Of a stretch of DNA of 64,000 nt, positions 10,779 to 23,300 are shown piece after piece (position 1 is the first letter of the stretch; each line of letters opens with the position of its first letter). A program made the translations under genes and the position numbers. This DNA is from Chrysemys picta bellii. Taxonomy: Eukaryota > Chordata > Testudines > Emydidae. Under the pieces are notes generated by a model. That model searched no databases and was not told where the DNA came from. It saw nothing but the letters and a program-made list of their open reading frames with translations. The stretch covers positions 682,001 to 746,000 of the forward strand of contig NC_088801.1 of NCBI RefSeq assembly GCF_011386835.1, written 5' to 3'.

Positions 10779-11437
10779 TGTCCCGGAGTCACGGGCTGGG
10801 GGCTCGGGCGCCGCGCTGAGTGACGCCAGCCAGGACTTGAGGGCAGCGTCTCCCCTCAGGACCCCTCACCAGGGCAAGGACCCTGCCCGGCTTCAGCCCC
10901 TCCCTGGATCCGACCTCGGAGCGTTCAGCCCCCTGCTCACCCCGGGAGCTCCCCGCAGCGAGTCCCCCTGGATGGGACCCCTGGGGAGCCTCCCACCCCC
11001 CCACAAGGCCCTGCCCCCCACTCCGCAGCCAGCCGTGACTCCCAGCCAGCGTGGGACACAGACGGGTTCTTAGTCGGGAGCCCAGCGTAGGACAGAGCTT
11101 GTGAGCACAGAAATCAGGGACCGGCAGCAAAGTCCAGCTTGGGGGGATCCAGGGCCCAGCGTGTCGTCCCCGCCTGAGTCCCAAACCAGGAGACAGCAGC
11201 TTCCAGCCTCAGTCACCCCCGGCTGCCCCCCTGCGGCCTTTGTCTCCTTCCCCGGCAAACAGGGCCCCTGGGCTCTGGTCTCCAGCCCCTCCGGGGGCTC
11301 TGGCAGGGGAGGGGCCCGGCCGTCAGTGGCCGGGATACAGGGTGTCGGCCATTGTCTGTGCCCAGGCAGCCAGTCGGTGTCACACCTGCCCCAGGGGGTC
11401 TCTGCAACAAACACACCCCTTATCCCACCACCTAGAT

Positions 11438-12143
11438 CGGGGTGGGCAAACTACGGCCCGGGGGCCGCACCTGGCCCTTCAGACATTTTATTCTGGCCCT
11501 CGGGCTCCCGCCAGGGAGCAGGGCCGGGGGCTTGCCCCCTCCACGTGTGCCATGGCTCCACATGGCTCCCGGAAGCAGTGGCCAATCTCTCCTCCGGCTC
11601 CTACGTGTAGGGGCAGCCAGGAGGCTCCGCACGCTGCCCCCACCATAAGCGCAGCCCCGCAGTTCCCATTGGCCGGGAACTCTGGCCAATGGGAGCTGCA
11701 GGAGCAGCGCCTGCGGACAGGGCAGCACGCAGAGCCTCCTGGCCACGCTTCTGCGTAGGAGCTGGAGAAGGGACATGCCGCTGCTTCCGGGTGTCTCTTG
11801 AGGTAAACGCTGCCCAGAGCCTGCACCTCTGACCCCCTCCCACGCCTCCAACCCTCTGCCCCAGCCCTGCTCCCCCTCCTGCCCTCCAAACCCCTTGGTC
11901 CCAACCTGGAGCACCCTCAACCCCTCAGCCCCATCCCGGAGCCTGCACCCCCAGCCAGAGCTTGCACCCACACCTGCACCCCCAACCTCCTGCCCCAGCC
12001 TGGAGCCCCGTCCCACACCCTGAACTCATTTCCAGCCTCACCCCACACACATCCCAACCCCCAATTTTGTGAGCGTTCATGGCCCGCCCTACAATTTCCA
12101 TACCCAGATGTGGCCCTTGGGCCAAAAGGTTTGCCCACCCCTG
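11438..12143 (+). mobile_element. Non-autonomous hAT transposon, 706 bp
   Basis: Terminal inverted repeats CGGGGTGGGCAAAC and GTTTGCCCACCCCTG are flanked by a perfect 8-bp duplication ACCTAGAT (11430-11437 and 12144-12151), diagnostic of hAT superfamily insertion. There is no transposase frame. It sits inside the LTR of 10779-12229, so it is younger than that LTR. Confidence 0.92.
11487..11492 (-). terminator. OBSL1: Candidate OBSL1 poly(A) signal supplied by the hAT
   Basis: TTTATT on the + strand is AATAAA on the OBSL1 strand. By eye it is the first canonical hexamer downstream of the OBSL1 stop at 12860, about 1.4 kb away. The downstream GU-rich element is weak, so cleavage here is only a hypothesis. 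Confidence 0.3.
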
Positions 12144-12229
12144 ACCTAGATACTCGAGTGACACATAGGGGAAACTGAGGCACACACAATATTCACTGAA
12201 AACATGAAGCACTTTCCTAATTTGTCACA

Positions 12230-12859
12230 GGGGCTGGCGCACTGCCAGGTGATTTGTACAGGACAGGATGGAGGGAGGGTCTGTGGGTGCTGTGGGCAGG
12301 GGACACACACAAAGGCACCATCTGGCTACAGTTCCTCTCTGTTAAGACCCAGCCCCCCCAACCCCACCCCCAGCACTGCCCCACCCAAGTGCGTGGAAGC
12401 TGCTGGAAGAGCCCAGCGGGTCCTGTTGGGGCGCAGCACCCCCACCCCTGGGAGACTTGCCAGCCCAGTTCCTTGGGGGCTTGGGGGGGAGAAGTGGGGC
12501 CTTTCCCTGGTCCCCAGGCTGGTGACTCACTGCCAGACCCCGTCATCTGCTCCCCCCCCAGCCCCTCTGTCGCAAGGTGCGGGGGTGGGGGTGGAAATGG
12601 AGGCCTGCCCTTGTGTTGCTGAGGAACAGGGAAGTGTAGAGTCCCACTGCGAGGTCGATTCAGCCGCATTGGGAGTGGGGGTCACCCCAGAGCACCCCCT
12701 GCCCAGGGCTGGGCAGCCCTGCTTGCCCAGGGCACCGCCCCGCTCGGGGGGCGGGGCGCAGGACGTCACCCAGCAAGGTGGGGCACTGGAGCGGTTAATG
12801 GGCAGCCCCCGCTGTGGCCAGCCAGGACCCATCTGGTCGGGCTTGTCCGATGCCAGCAC
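12230..12859 (-). other. OBSL1: Probable OBSL1 3' UTR
   Basis: Sequence directly after the stop on the - strand, before the LTR. I see no canonical poly(A) hexamer in it. Confidence 0.5.
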
Positions 12860-12867
12860 CTAATGCC
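12860..12867 (-). CDS. OBSL1: OBSL1 exon 27: eight coding bases and stop
   Basis: Acceptor TTCTCCCCCGCAG|GGCATTAG. The last base of exon 26 plus GG gives Gly, then CAT TAG: the protein ends VEGH, against VEGN in human. Only eight coding bases lie in this terminal exon; the rest is 3' UTR. The match in position and residue pattern makes the call convincing despite its size. Confidence 0.85.
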
Positions 12868-14362
12868 CTGCGGGGGAGAAGGAGAGATCAGGGAGCACTT
12901 GACACCCCCCCAGAGGGGCAGGTTCCCAGCCCAACCCCCATCCAGAGCCCCCCCTCCAACCATGACCTGGCGGGGCCACGGACCCCCGCTGGGTGGGGAG
13001 GGGCCCCATGGCAGAGACGGATCCTGGGCGGGGGCAAGGGGGCCCCGTGGCAGTGATGGACCCCGGGCGAGGCATGGAGGGGCCCCACGGCAGCGACGGA
13101 CCCCAGGCGGGACACACGTATCTCGCCCGGGGAGCTGGGCCTTGGCGCAGGCACTGCCGACGGAGACCTGCAGCACCCCACTCGTGCTGGGTGAGGTCCG
13201 GCACAGCGCCAGCCTGTGCACCTGGCCCACGCTCTCCACCCACACGTGTGCCAGCCCCCAGCACCACCCGTTCAGGGGGGCAGACACCTCGCACTCAAGC
13301 CGGGCCTCAGCGGGGCCACCACCACCACGTTCTGCAGCCCCCGCAGCACCTGGAGCCCGTGCCCAGCCTGGCCCATGCAACGTCCAGTGGTACCAGCCCC
13401 ATGAACGGTGCCACCCCCCCCACCAGGGCCAGTTCCCAGCACGCCCTCCGCCTCACCCTCCACCAGCAGGCGGGCGGTGGAGCGGTCGTCAAAGGCGTCG
13501 CAGGTGTAGGAGGCCTCGTCCTCCGGCCCCACCCCGTGGATGATGAGGGTGCGATAGCAGTCGAGGTTGCAGATCTCATACTTGTCGCTGGCGAAGATCT
13601 CGGTGTCTCCGCGGAACCAGCGCACGCGGCCGCGCGCCTGCGACACGGTGCACTCCAGCGTGGCCTTGTGCCGCGCCAGCGCCGTCTTGTCCCGCAGCGG
13701 CTTTATGATCCGGATCGGGAGTGCTGCCGAGGGGAGCGCCTGTGAGGCCGCAGGGTGGGGAGGAGAAGCGAGGGGCTGGGGCCTGGGGGGTCACTCCCAC
13801 CTCCCTCCCCCGAAACCCAGTGCTAGACCTCCCAGCCCACAGCAAACCCAAACTCAGCGCTCGCCCGGCCCTCCGCTGGCACCTGCCATCCACTTGCCCC
13901 CGGCCCCTTCCTCACACACCTGCCAAGCCAGCCCCCTCTGCTGCCCACCTAGTCACCCCCCCCCCCCCCAGGGCTTCACGGGGACACATTACCCTCCACC
14001 TGCAGGCTGGCTTCGGAGGCAGCTGCCTTGGCGACGAACCGGATGCATCCCGCGTCCTCCGGGCGCACATTGCAGATGAGCAGGAAGTGCCTGGGGCCTG
14101 TGGAGGAAGGCGCTGGTGTGACGCCCTGCACCGTGGCTCAGCCATTGCAGGGGACTACGGGTGAGCAGCCCCCTGCCCTGGGCTGGGACGGGCAGACTGG
14201 GGAGGGGTCAGCAGGGAGATCTCCTTGGGGCTGGGGCCAAAACGTCTGAGGCTAATACAGGGCCAAGGAAGAGCCCAAGCCTGGCTGGTGTGAGTGACAC
14301 ACGGAGCAGAGCAGCCCCCCACGCTGAGAGATGCCTGGGGCAGCAGGCAGTGGGAGAGGCAG

Positions 14363-14398
<36 letters not shown>

Positions 14399-17300
14399 GT
14401 GTCACAGTGAACCAGTGTGTGAGTGTGCACATCACAGTCACCAATGTGGGTGTGTGCGTGAACTAGGCACCAGCGTGTGCATTCATGTACGTGCGAGAGA
14501 GCCAGTGTGTGCACCAGTCAGCCGGGGCGCTGCCTGTTCACCCAGCCTGGTGAGCGCCCCCAGAGTGTCTGGTGGGCTGAGCAAAGCGAGGTCTTAGGCT
14601 TGTCTCCAGGCCGCCGTTCCTGCAACACGAGCGGGGGTGACACTAAAGCGCCCGAGCTCCCTAACGCGTGGACACGCGCAGCCTGGGTGTGGGTTGGCTT
14701 AATCCGGCGTGGCACCCTGCGTGCAGAGCCGGAGCGTCCACATGGAAAGCTGGTATGCCAGAGCTGTCCTGGGCTGGTTCCCATGTAGACATGGCCTTTT
14801 GCTGTAAGGACCCACTGCCTAACGGCTGAGTGCCACCAGCCCAATTCCAGCCTGCCGGGGCGTGGTCTGGGCATGGATAGGCAGAACCCCCTGAGCTGGG
14901 TGACAAACACCCCCGGGAAATGGACACACAGAGCGCCTGGCACCTGGCGAGCGGGGTCACAGCTTCAGCCACGTCTGTAACTGTGTATAGACCCACGAAC
15001 CGGCTGGGGGCAGCCGCTGACATCTTCCAGCACAGCACGCCCCCAGCTCGGCTCTGCCCCCTTTCCCCTGGAGTTTAAACCCTTGCCACCCAGAGTGACA
15101 GCTCATATGGTCCGTCTACACCGCCAGGGAGGTGCCAGTGTGGCATGGGATGGCAGAGCCCTGCCAGCGTTAGTCTGGCTAGCACGGGTACCAGCAATAG
15201 TGTAGACATGGTGGCACGGGCTAGCAACCCTCGCACAAGCCCCCCGGGGACCCAGTGTACATACTCGAGTGGCTAGCCCATGCCACCACATCTGCACTGC
15301 TGCTGGTACCCAGGCCAGCGAGATGAAAGCCGGCACAGGCACACCTACCCTGCTATAATCCCACCGTCTCTTCCAGTTAGACTTACCCCGGCAGACAGGG
15401 AAGAAATAAAGAAGGGGGAACAGCCATGCATACAGACCCCTGGTGGGGGAGAACTGGGGGGGTCACGCAGAGCCCCTAACGGGGGGAGAAATGGGGGACA
15501 CACACAGAACCCTTGGCAGGAGGAGAGAATGGAAGACCCTGGGATGGGAGGGCATAGGGGAACCCCCTTAGGAGAGAAGGGGGACCTGCCATGGGGAGGA
15601 GGGGAACGGGGACACACAGAGCCCCAGAAGGAGGGAGGGGCTAGGCTGTGTTGCAGGAGTCACTGAGGTTGTGGGATGGGATGGAGCACAGGGAGTTGGG
15701 GAGGGGGTTGGAGGAATAAATAAAAAAATTAATTAATGGAGATATCCTATCTCCTAGAACTGGAAGGGACCTTGAAAGGTCATAGATTCATAGATTCATA
15801 GATTCTAGGACTGGAAGGGACCTCAAGAGGTCATCGAGTCCAGTCCCCTGCCCGCATGGCAGGACCAAATACTGTCAGACCATCCCTGATAGACATTTAT
15901 CTAACCTACTCTTAAATATCTCCAGAGACGGAGATTCCACAACCTCCCTAGGCAATTTATTCCAGTGTTTAACCACCCTGACAGTTAGGAACTTTTTCCT
16001 AATGTCCAACCTAGACCTCCCTTGCTGCAGTTTTAAGCCCATTGCTTCTTGTTCTATCCTTAGAGGCTAAGGTGAACAAGTTTTCTCCCTCCTCCTTATG
16101 ACACCCTTTTAAATACCTGAAAACTGCTGTCATGTCCCCTCTCAGTCTTCTCTTTTCCAAACTAAACAAACCCAATTCTTTCAGCCTTCCTTCATAGGTC
16201 ATGTTCTCAAGACCTTTAATCATTCTTGTTGCTCTTCTCTGGACCCTCTCCAATTTCTCCACATCTTTCTTGAAATGCGGTGCCCAGAACTGGACACAAT
16301 ACTCCAGCTGAGGCCTAACCAGAGCAGAGTAGAGCGGAAGAATGACTTCTCGTGTCTTGCTCACAACACACCTGTTAATACATCCCAGAATCATGTTTGC
16401 TTTTTTTGCAACAGCATCACACTGTTGACTCATATTTAGCTTGTGGTCCACTATAACCCCTAGATCCCTTTCTGCCGTACTCTTTCCTAGACAGTCTCTT
16501 CCCATTCTGTATGTGTAAAACTGATTGTTCCTTCCTAAGTGGAGCACTTTGCATTTGTCTTTGTTAAACTTCATCCTGTTTACCTCAGACCATTTCTCCA
16601 ATTTGTCCAGATCATTTTGAATTATGACCTTGTCCTTCAAAGCAGTTGCAATCCCTCCCAGTTTGGTATCATCCACAAACTTAATAAGCGTACTTTCTAT
16701 GCCAATATCTAAGTCGTTGATGAAGATATTGAACAGAGCTGGTCCCAAAACAGACCCCTGCGGAACCCCACTCGTTATGCCTTTCCAGCAGGATTGGGAA
16801 CCATTAATAACAACCCTCTGAGTATGGTTATCCAGTTATGAACCCACCTTATAGGTAGCCCCATCTAAATTGTATTCAGGTCATTGAATTGAGTCTAGCC
16901 CCCTGCCTTCACTAGCAGGACCAAGTATTGATTTTTGCCCCAGATCCCTAAGTGGCCCCCTCAAGGATTGAACTCACAACCCTGGGTTTAGCAGGCCAAT
17001 GCTCAAACCACTGAGCTATCCCTCCCCCCAGGTTGTGCTGTGAGTTTGGCCTGCCCAAGCTGTGCAATCCTCTAGTGTCCATGGGGCTCTGAGCTCGCTG
17101 CTCCAGTAGCCTCCCTGCGGTGAGTGTCGGTGTGAGTTAGGGTTAGGGTTAGGGTAGGTTTAGGGTTAGGGTTAGGCAGGCAAAGCGGGACAGTGAGCAG
17201 CAGGGACACCAGGGCCCCTGGGAGCAGCCTGGCTGGGGGGAGGGGGGGCACTCACCCTCTTGCCGAATTTTCACAGTGCTGGTGACTTTGATTTTCTCGC

Positions 17301-20300
17301 CACCCCTGAACCACTCGCCTTTTACGTCCTCGTGCGAGACCTGGCAGGTGAAGACGGCGTTCTCGTTCTCACGCACACGCACGTCCGCCAGCTCCTGCAC
17401 AATCTGCACCTGGCGCTCTGCAAGGGGGACAGGGCCAGAGCGTGGGCCCCAGCGGGACAGGAACAAACCCCTGAGGTCTCCAACCCCACAGAGCTCTGCA
17501 GGGGCTGTGGTGTGACTAAGGGAAGCCCCATCCCCCAGCTCAGAGCCCAGGAGCCATCCACAGCTCTCACCCTGGGAGACCCCCCAGCTCTCAGCCTCCC
17601 TCCCCAGCTCTCACCCCTGGGAGACCCCCCAGCTTTCAGCCCCCCCCGCTATAACCCCCACTCTAACCCCCAGCTCTCAGCCCACCCCGCTCTAACCCCC
17701 AGCTCTCAGCCCCCCTCAACCCCTGGGAGAACCCCCAGCTCTCAGCCCCCCCACTCTAACCCCCAGCTCTCACTCCTGGGAGACCCCCCAGCTCTCAGCC
17801 CCTCCGCTCCCAGATCTCAGCCCCTCCCCACTCTAACCCCCAGCTCGCAGCCCCCCCAACCCCTGGGAGAACCCCCAGATCTCAGCCGCCCCACTATAAC
17901 CCCCAGCTCTCAGCCCCCCCAACCCCTGGGAGAACCCCCAGCTCTCAGCCTCCCCCCCCCCAACCCCCGGAGCCCCTCGGCCGGCCTGTCGTACCGTAGA
18001 CCCGCAGCATGGCGGAGGCCCGGCAGTCCCCTGCGTCGCACGTGTACTCCCCTGCGTCGTCCAGGTTGCAGTGGTTGAGCTGCAGCAGGCGCCGCCGGCC
18101 CACTGAGTAGATGCGGCACTTGGGCCCCGCTTGGAGCGCCGTCCCGTCCTGCCAGGGAACGGAGAGGAACGCCGTCCCTGGGCTGCCCGCGGGCTGAGGC
18201 ACCCGGCAGGCAGCCTGGGAGGGACGGGGCAGGACGAGGGGCTCGGGGCTGACACCGCGTGCCAGGTGGGGAGCCCATGGCTGGGGCACCCCCCTGCAGC
18301 TCATCCCCCCCATGGGTCACCCTCCCTCTGAGCTTGAAGCTGGTCCTGGCCCAAGGCAGAACACCTGCCTGCAGCCCAGAGGGGCCCCGGGCCGGGAGAG
18401 GCCAGGCCCCGGGGCCCAGATGGTTTCATACAGCCGCCCTTACCTTGTACCACTTCACCTCCGCAATGGGGCGGGACAGCTCGCACTCGAAGCTGGCAGC
18501 CCCAGTCTCAGGGACACCCACATCCCGGGGGGCCTTCACCATGGCAACTGGCGGTTCTGAGAGGAGAGGAGACACAGGCCCGAGAGTTAACCAGACGCAA
18601 GGAGCTCCACTCAGGAGTGGGACCAGAGGGGCACACAACACTGCTGTGGAGAAGCTCACAGGGCTGGCTTCCCCAGTGGGACAATGCTGTGAAGAAGCTC
18701 ACAGCAGGGAGGTCACGGCTGGGCACTGCTGTGGAGAAGCTCACAGCGGGGAGGTCACGGCTGGGCACTGCTGTGGAGAAGCTCACAGCGGGGAGGTCAC
18801 GGCTGGGCACTGCTGTGGAGAAGCTCACAGCGGGGAGGTCACGGCTGGGCACTGCTGTGGAGAAGCTCACAGCGCTGGCTTCCCCAGTGGGGCACTGCTG
18901 TGAAGAAGCTCACAGCGGGGAGGTCATGGCTGGGCACTGCTGTGAAGAAGCTCACAGCGGGGAGGTCACGGCTGGGCACTGCTGTGGAGAAGCTCACAGC
19001 GGGGAGATCACGGCTGGGCACTGCTGTGGAGAAGCTCACAGCGGGGAGGTCACGGCTGGGCACTGCTGTGGAGAAGCTCACAGCGGGGAGGTCACGGCTG
19101 GGCACTGCTGTGGAGAAGCTCACAGCGGGGAGGTCACGGCTGGGCACTGCTGTGGAGAAGCTCACAGCGGGGAGATCACGGCTGGGCCCTGCTTCGCTGC
19201 AAGCGCTGGCCCGTGCCTGTGAGCTGCTCTTGGGGCAGGGGCTGCAGACCCCGGCGCTCAGGCTGCAGCAGCAGCGTCTGCGATGTCGGGCTGAGGCTCT
19301 TCCGAGCGTCAGGACGGGGTGAGCAGGTGGCGCCAGAGACTGGTTCCCTGGCAGGCCCCACACGGTGTGACCCGTGGCCCGACCCACAGCTAAGCCCCCA
19401 CCTCTGATGGTCAGGCGGGCGCTGGAACGCAGGGTGTCGGAGGTGAAGGTGACGGTGCCCGAATCCTCCAGCGTGAGCCCCAGCAGCGTCAGGCTGTGCA
19501 CGCAGCCCGTGGCGCTGACCCGGCAGGTCCGGCTGGGCTTCACCCGGATGCCGTCCCGCGTCCACACCCCGGGCACGTCAGCATGGGACAGCTCCAGCTG
19601 GAACGTGGCCGTCTCCTTCTCAAAGGTCTCCACGTCCGACAGTGGCTTCCGCACAGACACCTTTCGGGCTGCAGGGGAGAGAGAGCGGTGCCAGGGGGCG
19701 GGGATGGGTCTGTACCTGGACCGGCGCTAGAGGGGCAGGGATGGGTCTGTACCTGGACCGGCGCCGTGGGGATAGGGATGGGTCTGTACCTGGACCGGCG
19801 CCAGGGGGCAGCGATGGTCTACACCAAGGGGATGGGCCAGCCATGGGACCCCACAGCCCCTCCCAGGGACGACCCCCAGCCAGCTGCAGCTGCCAGAGAA
19901 CTTCCCAGAGATTCAGCCTCAGTCGCTTGGCCCCCATTTTAATCCCCTGTCCACCTCAGACCACCCCATAGCCTCCCCCCCACACTCCCCTCTCCAGGCC
20001 ACCCCACACACACCATTACCTCCCCTCCGCACCCCCACCCCCCCCTCCCTGCAGGCTCTCCCGTCCTTGGCATGGCCTGGCCAGGCCCTGCTGGAGCGCA
20101 GCTGCCCCAGAGCCCGGGGCAGGGACACCTACGCGCCACGCTCAGCTTGGCCTGCGTCCGGTCGTGGAGGCTCTCGCAGCGGTAGGTGCCGCGGTCCGAG
20201 GGGCTGAGGCTGCGAATGGTCAGGCCCCGTCTGCGCCCGGCCTCCTGAAACTGGTACTTGCTGCCCGGCTGGAGGAGCACCCCCTGCTTCAGCCACTGCA

Positions 20301-23300
20301 CCTCGCCGGCCTCGCGGCTCAGCTCCACCTCCAGCAGCGCGTCCTGCAGCTCCTCGGCCACCACGTCCTGCAGCTTCCGCACAAACAGCACCTGGGCCTC
20401 TGCAAGGCACCGCAGGGCAGGGCTTCCACTGGGCCCGACGGGGAGCCCTGGGAGCCCCCGCGCCCAGACCCTCTGGGGAACTACCCCCTGGGAAACTACC
20501 CTCACCCCGGAACCTGTGAGAGACCCCCAGGAACTACTTCCTGCCATCCCAGAACCCCCCGGGGAACTACCCCATCACCCCAAACCTGTGAGACACCCCC
20601 CAGAGATCTCCCACAAACTACCCCAGCCATCCCAGAACCGCCCAGGCCATCCCCCAGGAACTACCCCCCTGCCATTCCCGCCACCCCCAGGAGACCTCTT
20701 AGAACCCACCCCAAGCCATCCTAGACTCCTCCCATGAGAGACCCCTCCCAACAAAATACCTCCCTCTGGGAGAGACCCCCAAACAGGAGGGACCCTCCAT
20801 GAGACTCCATCCCCAACGAGACAGACCCCGAGAACCACGGCCCGAGAAATCAGCCGAGAGAGAAAATCTTCCCCCGACACCCCCAGAGGAGACCCCTGCA
20901 CATCCCTCCACGAGATTCCCCCTAAAACAGACACACTCAGCTAGGCTGGGCTGTGGCCAGCCCCAGGCCCCTCCCCGGCACACTCAGATGGGCTGCCCTG
21001 CCCCAGGCTCCTCCCCTCGACGCTCAGCCACATGGCCCCTCCCTTGCACACTCACCCAGGTGGCCCCACCCCAGGGTCTTCACATGCACACTCAGCCAGG
21101 TGGCCCCTTCTCCAGGCTCCTCCTTTGCACGCTCAGCCAGGCTGGTCCCGCCCCCAGCTCCTAATGTTGCACACTCAGCCAGGCCGCCTTGCCCCAGGCC
21201 CCTCCCTTGCACGCTCAGCCAGGCCAGTCCCGCCCCCGGCTCCTCCCTTGCACACTCAGCCAGTCCCACCCCAGGCCCCTCCCTTGCACACTCAGCCAGG
21301 CTGCCCTGCCCCAGACCCCTCCATTGCACGCTCAGCCAGGCCTGTCCCGCCCCCAGCTCCTCCCTTGCACACTCAGCCAGGCCGCCCTGCCCCAGGCCCC
21401 TCCATTGCACGCTCAGCCAGTTGGCCCCACCCCAGGCTCCTCCCTTGCACGCTCAGCCAGGCCAGTCCCGCCCCAGGCCCCTCACCTTGCACGCTCAGCC
21501 GGGCTGTGCTCACCAGGCCCTCAGCGCGGGCTGTCACGGTGCCTGCGTCTCCCAGCTGGCACTGCTGGACGGTCAGGGCGTGGCACAGCCCGTTCCTGGT
21601 CACCACCAGCCGCTCGCAGTTGGTGACAGCCTGGCCGTTCAGCTGCCACGTCAGGGCCACGTCATCCGGGGACACCAGGCACTTGAAGGTGGCGTCGTCC
21701 CCCTCCAGCACCGTCAGGTTGTGCAGCTCCGAGATGATCTCCACCACCCTGGGCACTGGGGCCAGAGCGGGTGAGAGGGGGGGCTCCCACTGGGCCTCCG
21801 CGCCCATCTCCCCCTGCATCCTGCTCGCCCCCCTCCCCCGCACCCTGCTCGCCCCCCCTCCCCTACACCCTGCTCAGAGCAGCTGGGTGAAGAGCACCCC
21901 AGGCAAGATGCTGGTGCTGGGAGGAGCTCATGCCCCCCTCCCCCGGTGCAGGGCATCCACCTGGGATTGGTACGTCCCTCCCTGGACCCAGAAAGCCACG
22001 GCCACAAAATCCCCCCTACCCCGGCTGATGCAACTGGGCTGTCAGTGCACCCCCCCTCCCATGGGGCAGAGCCCCCCATGGGGACCCGCCTGCGTCATGT
22101 CAGCTCAGGGATTGCAGCGCACTCTGTGGGGGGTCAGGCCACTGGGCTCGGCCAGGTCTTGAGAGGGGGGTTGGGTCACAGAGGCTGGGTCTGTGCGGGA
22201 GTGGGAAGATTCCTGGAGCTGGGCTGGTCTAGAGGGATCAGGGCCCCAGTGCCTGGGCTGAGCCCTAAGGGCTGGGTTGGGTCTCAGGGGATCAGGTCCC
22301 TGGAGCTGGGCTGGGCTGGGCTGGGAGGTCAGGGCCCCGGGGCTGAGGGTTGGGCCCCAGGGGCCGTGGATCAGGGCCCCGGGGCTGAGGGTTGGGCTGG
22401 GGGGGGTCAGGGCCCTGGGGCTGAGGGCTGGGCTGGGGGGGGTCAGGGTCCTGGGGCTGAGGGCTGGGCTGGGGGGGGTCAGGGCCCCGGGGACTGAGGG
22501 CTGGGCTGGGGGGGTCAGGGCCCTGGGGCTGAGGGCTGGGCTGGGGGGGGTCAGGGCCCCGGGGACTGAGGGTTGGGCTGGGGGGGTCAGGGCCCCGGAG
22601 CTGGAGGCTGGGCCCCAGGGGGATCAAGTCCCTGGAGCAGGGCCCCGTGGCCCCGTGACTCACCCTGCACAGTCACTGTGGCCAGCGTCCGGTCATCCTT
22701 GGACTCGCAGGAATACTCGCCGGCGTCCTCAGGCCCCACGTTGCTCAGCGCCAGGGAGCGCTCCCGCCCCTCTGCCTTGATCTCCCACCTGCCGCTGGGC
22801 TCCAGTTCCTGCCCATCCTTCAGCCACACCACCTGCCCCCTGGCCTTGCACAGCTCGCACCACAGCAGCACCGTCTCGCCCAAGTGCGCTTGCACGTCCG
22901 ACAAGCCTCGCACAAATTTCACCTGCAGCTCTGGGAACACGAGCAGAGGCCAGTCGGTATCTGTGCCCCTGATGGGGGACCCAACCTGCCTCCAGCACCA
23001 CTGGATCCCCACGGCCATGGGGCGGCCCTGTCCTGCCCCAGCCACTGCCAGATCCCCTGCTGCAGTCAGTGTCTGCCCTGCTCTGCCCTGGGGCTGCTGG
23101 GCTGCCGGCTGCGACGCCCCCCCTCCCCCCCGCACCCCGGTGCTGCTGCTCTCACCTTTCACGCTCACTTCAAACTGCATCTGGTCATGGCAGGAGAGGC
23201 AGGTGTAGAGGCCAGCGTCATCCTTGCCCACGTTGGTCAGCACCAGGCTGTGCACCCGGCCTTCTCGCCGTAGCTCGCAGCGCTGCCCTGCTGCCAGGGG

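Larger units (their letters stand above)
10779..12229 (-). mobile_element. Solo LTR (minus orientation) split by a hAT element
   Basis: Read on the - strand it starts TGTGACAAATTAGGAAAG and ends GTGACTCCGGGACA, the same ends as the other TGTGAC...GACA LTRs in this window. Without the hAT insertion it is about 740 bp. Flanks GGGGT (10774-10778) and GGGGC (12230-12234) look like a 5-bp target duplication with one mismatch. The R-region poly(A) hexamer seen in related copies has decayed here. It lies in the same orientation as OBSL1 and within or just beyond its 3' UTR. Confidence 0.8.
14098..15714 (-). other. Left part of OBSL1 intron between exons 24 and 25
   Basis: No exon recognised. Contains a (GT)n tract, a palindromic MITE-like segment at 15108-15350 and otherwise unassigned DNA. 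Confidence 0.4.

Noticed and set aside
2976..13000. CRISPR arrays or prokaryotic operons among the many direct repeats
   Set aside because: Repeats are contiguous minisatellites without unique spacers, and the genes have spliceosomal introns.
13272..13460. Extended C-terminus of OBSL1 past VEG ([14 protein letters not shown]...)
   Set aside because: Read-through of the exon 26 donor; splicing to 12867 restores the conserved ending.
14161..14597. Cys/Val repeat frames around 14.3 kb
   Set aside because: Translation of the (GT)n microsatellite.
16011..16748. Reverse transcriptase frame as a host gene
   Set aside because: Fragment of a 5'-truncated CR1 with its own target duplication.
18839..19660. 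A 273-codon minus frame that joins exon 21 to repeats of [14 protein letters not shown]
   Set aside because: Exon 21 has a clear donor at 19401; the remainder is the 42-bp minisatellite read in an open frame.
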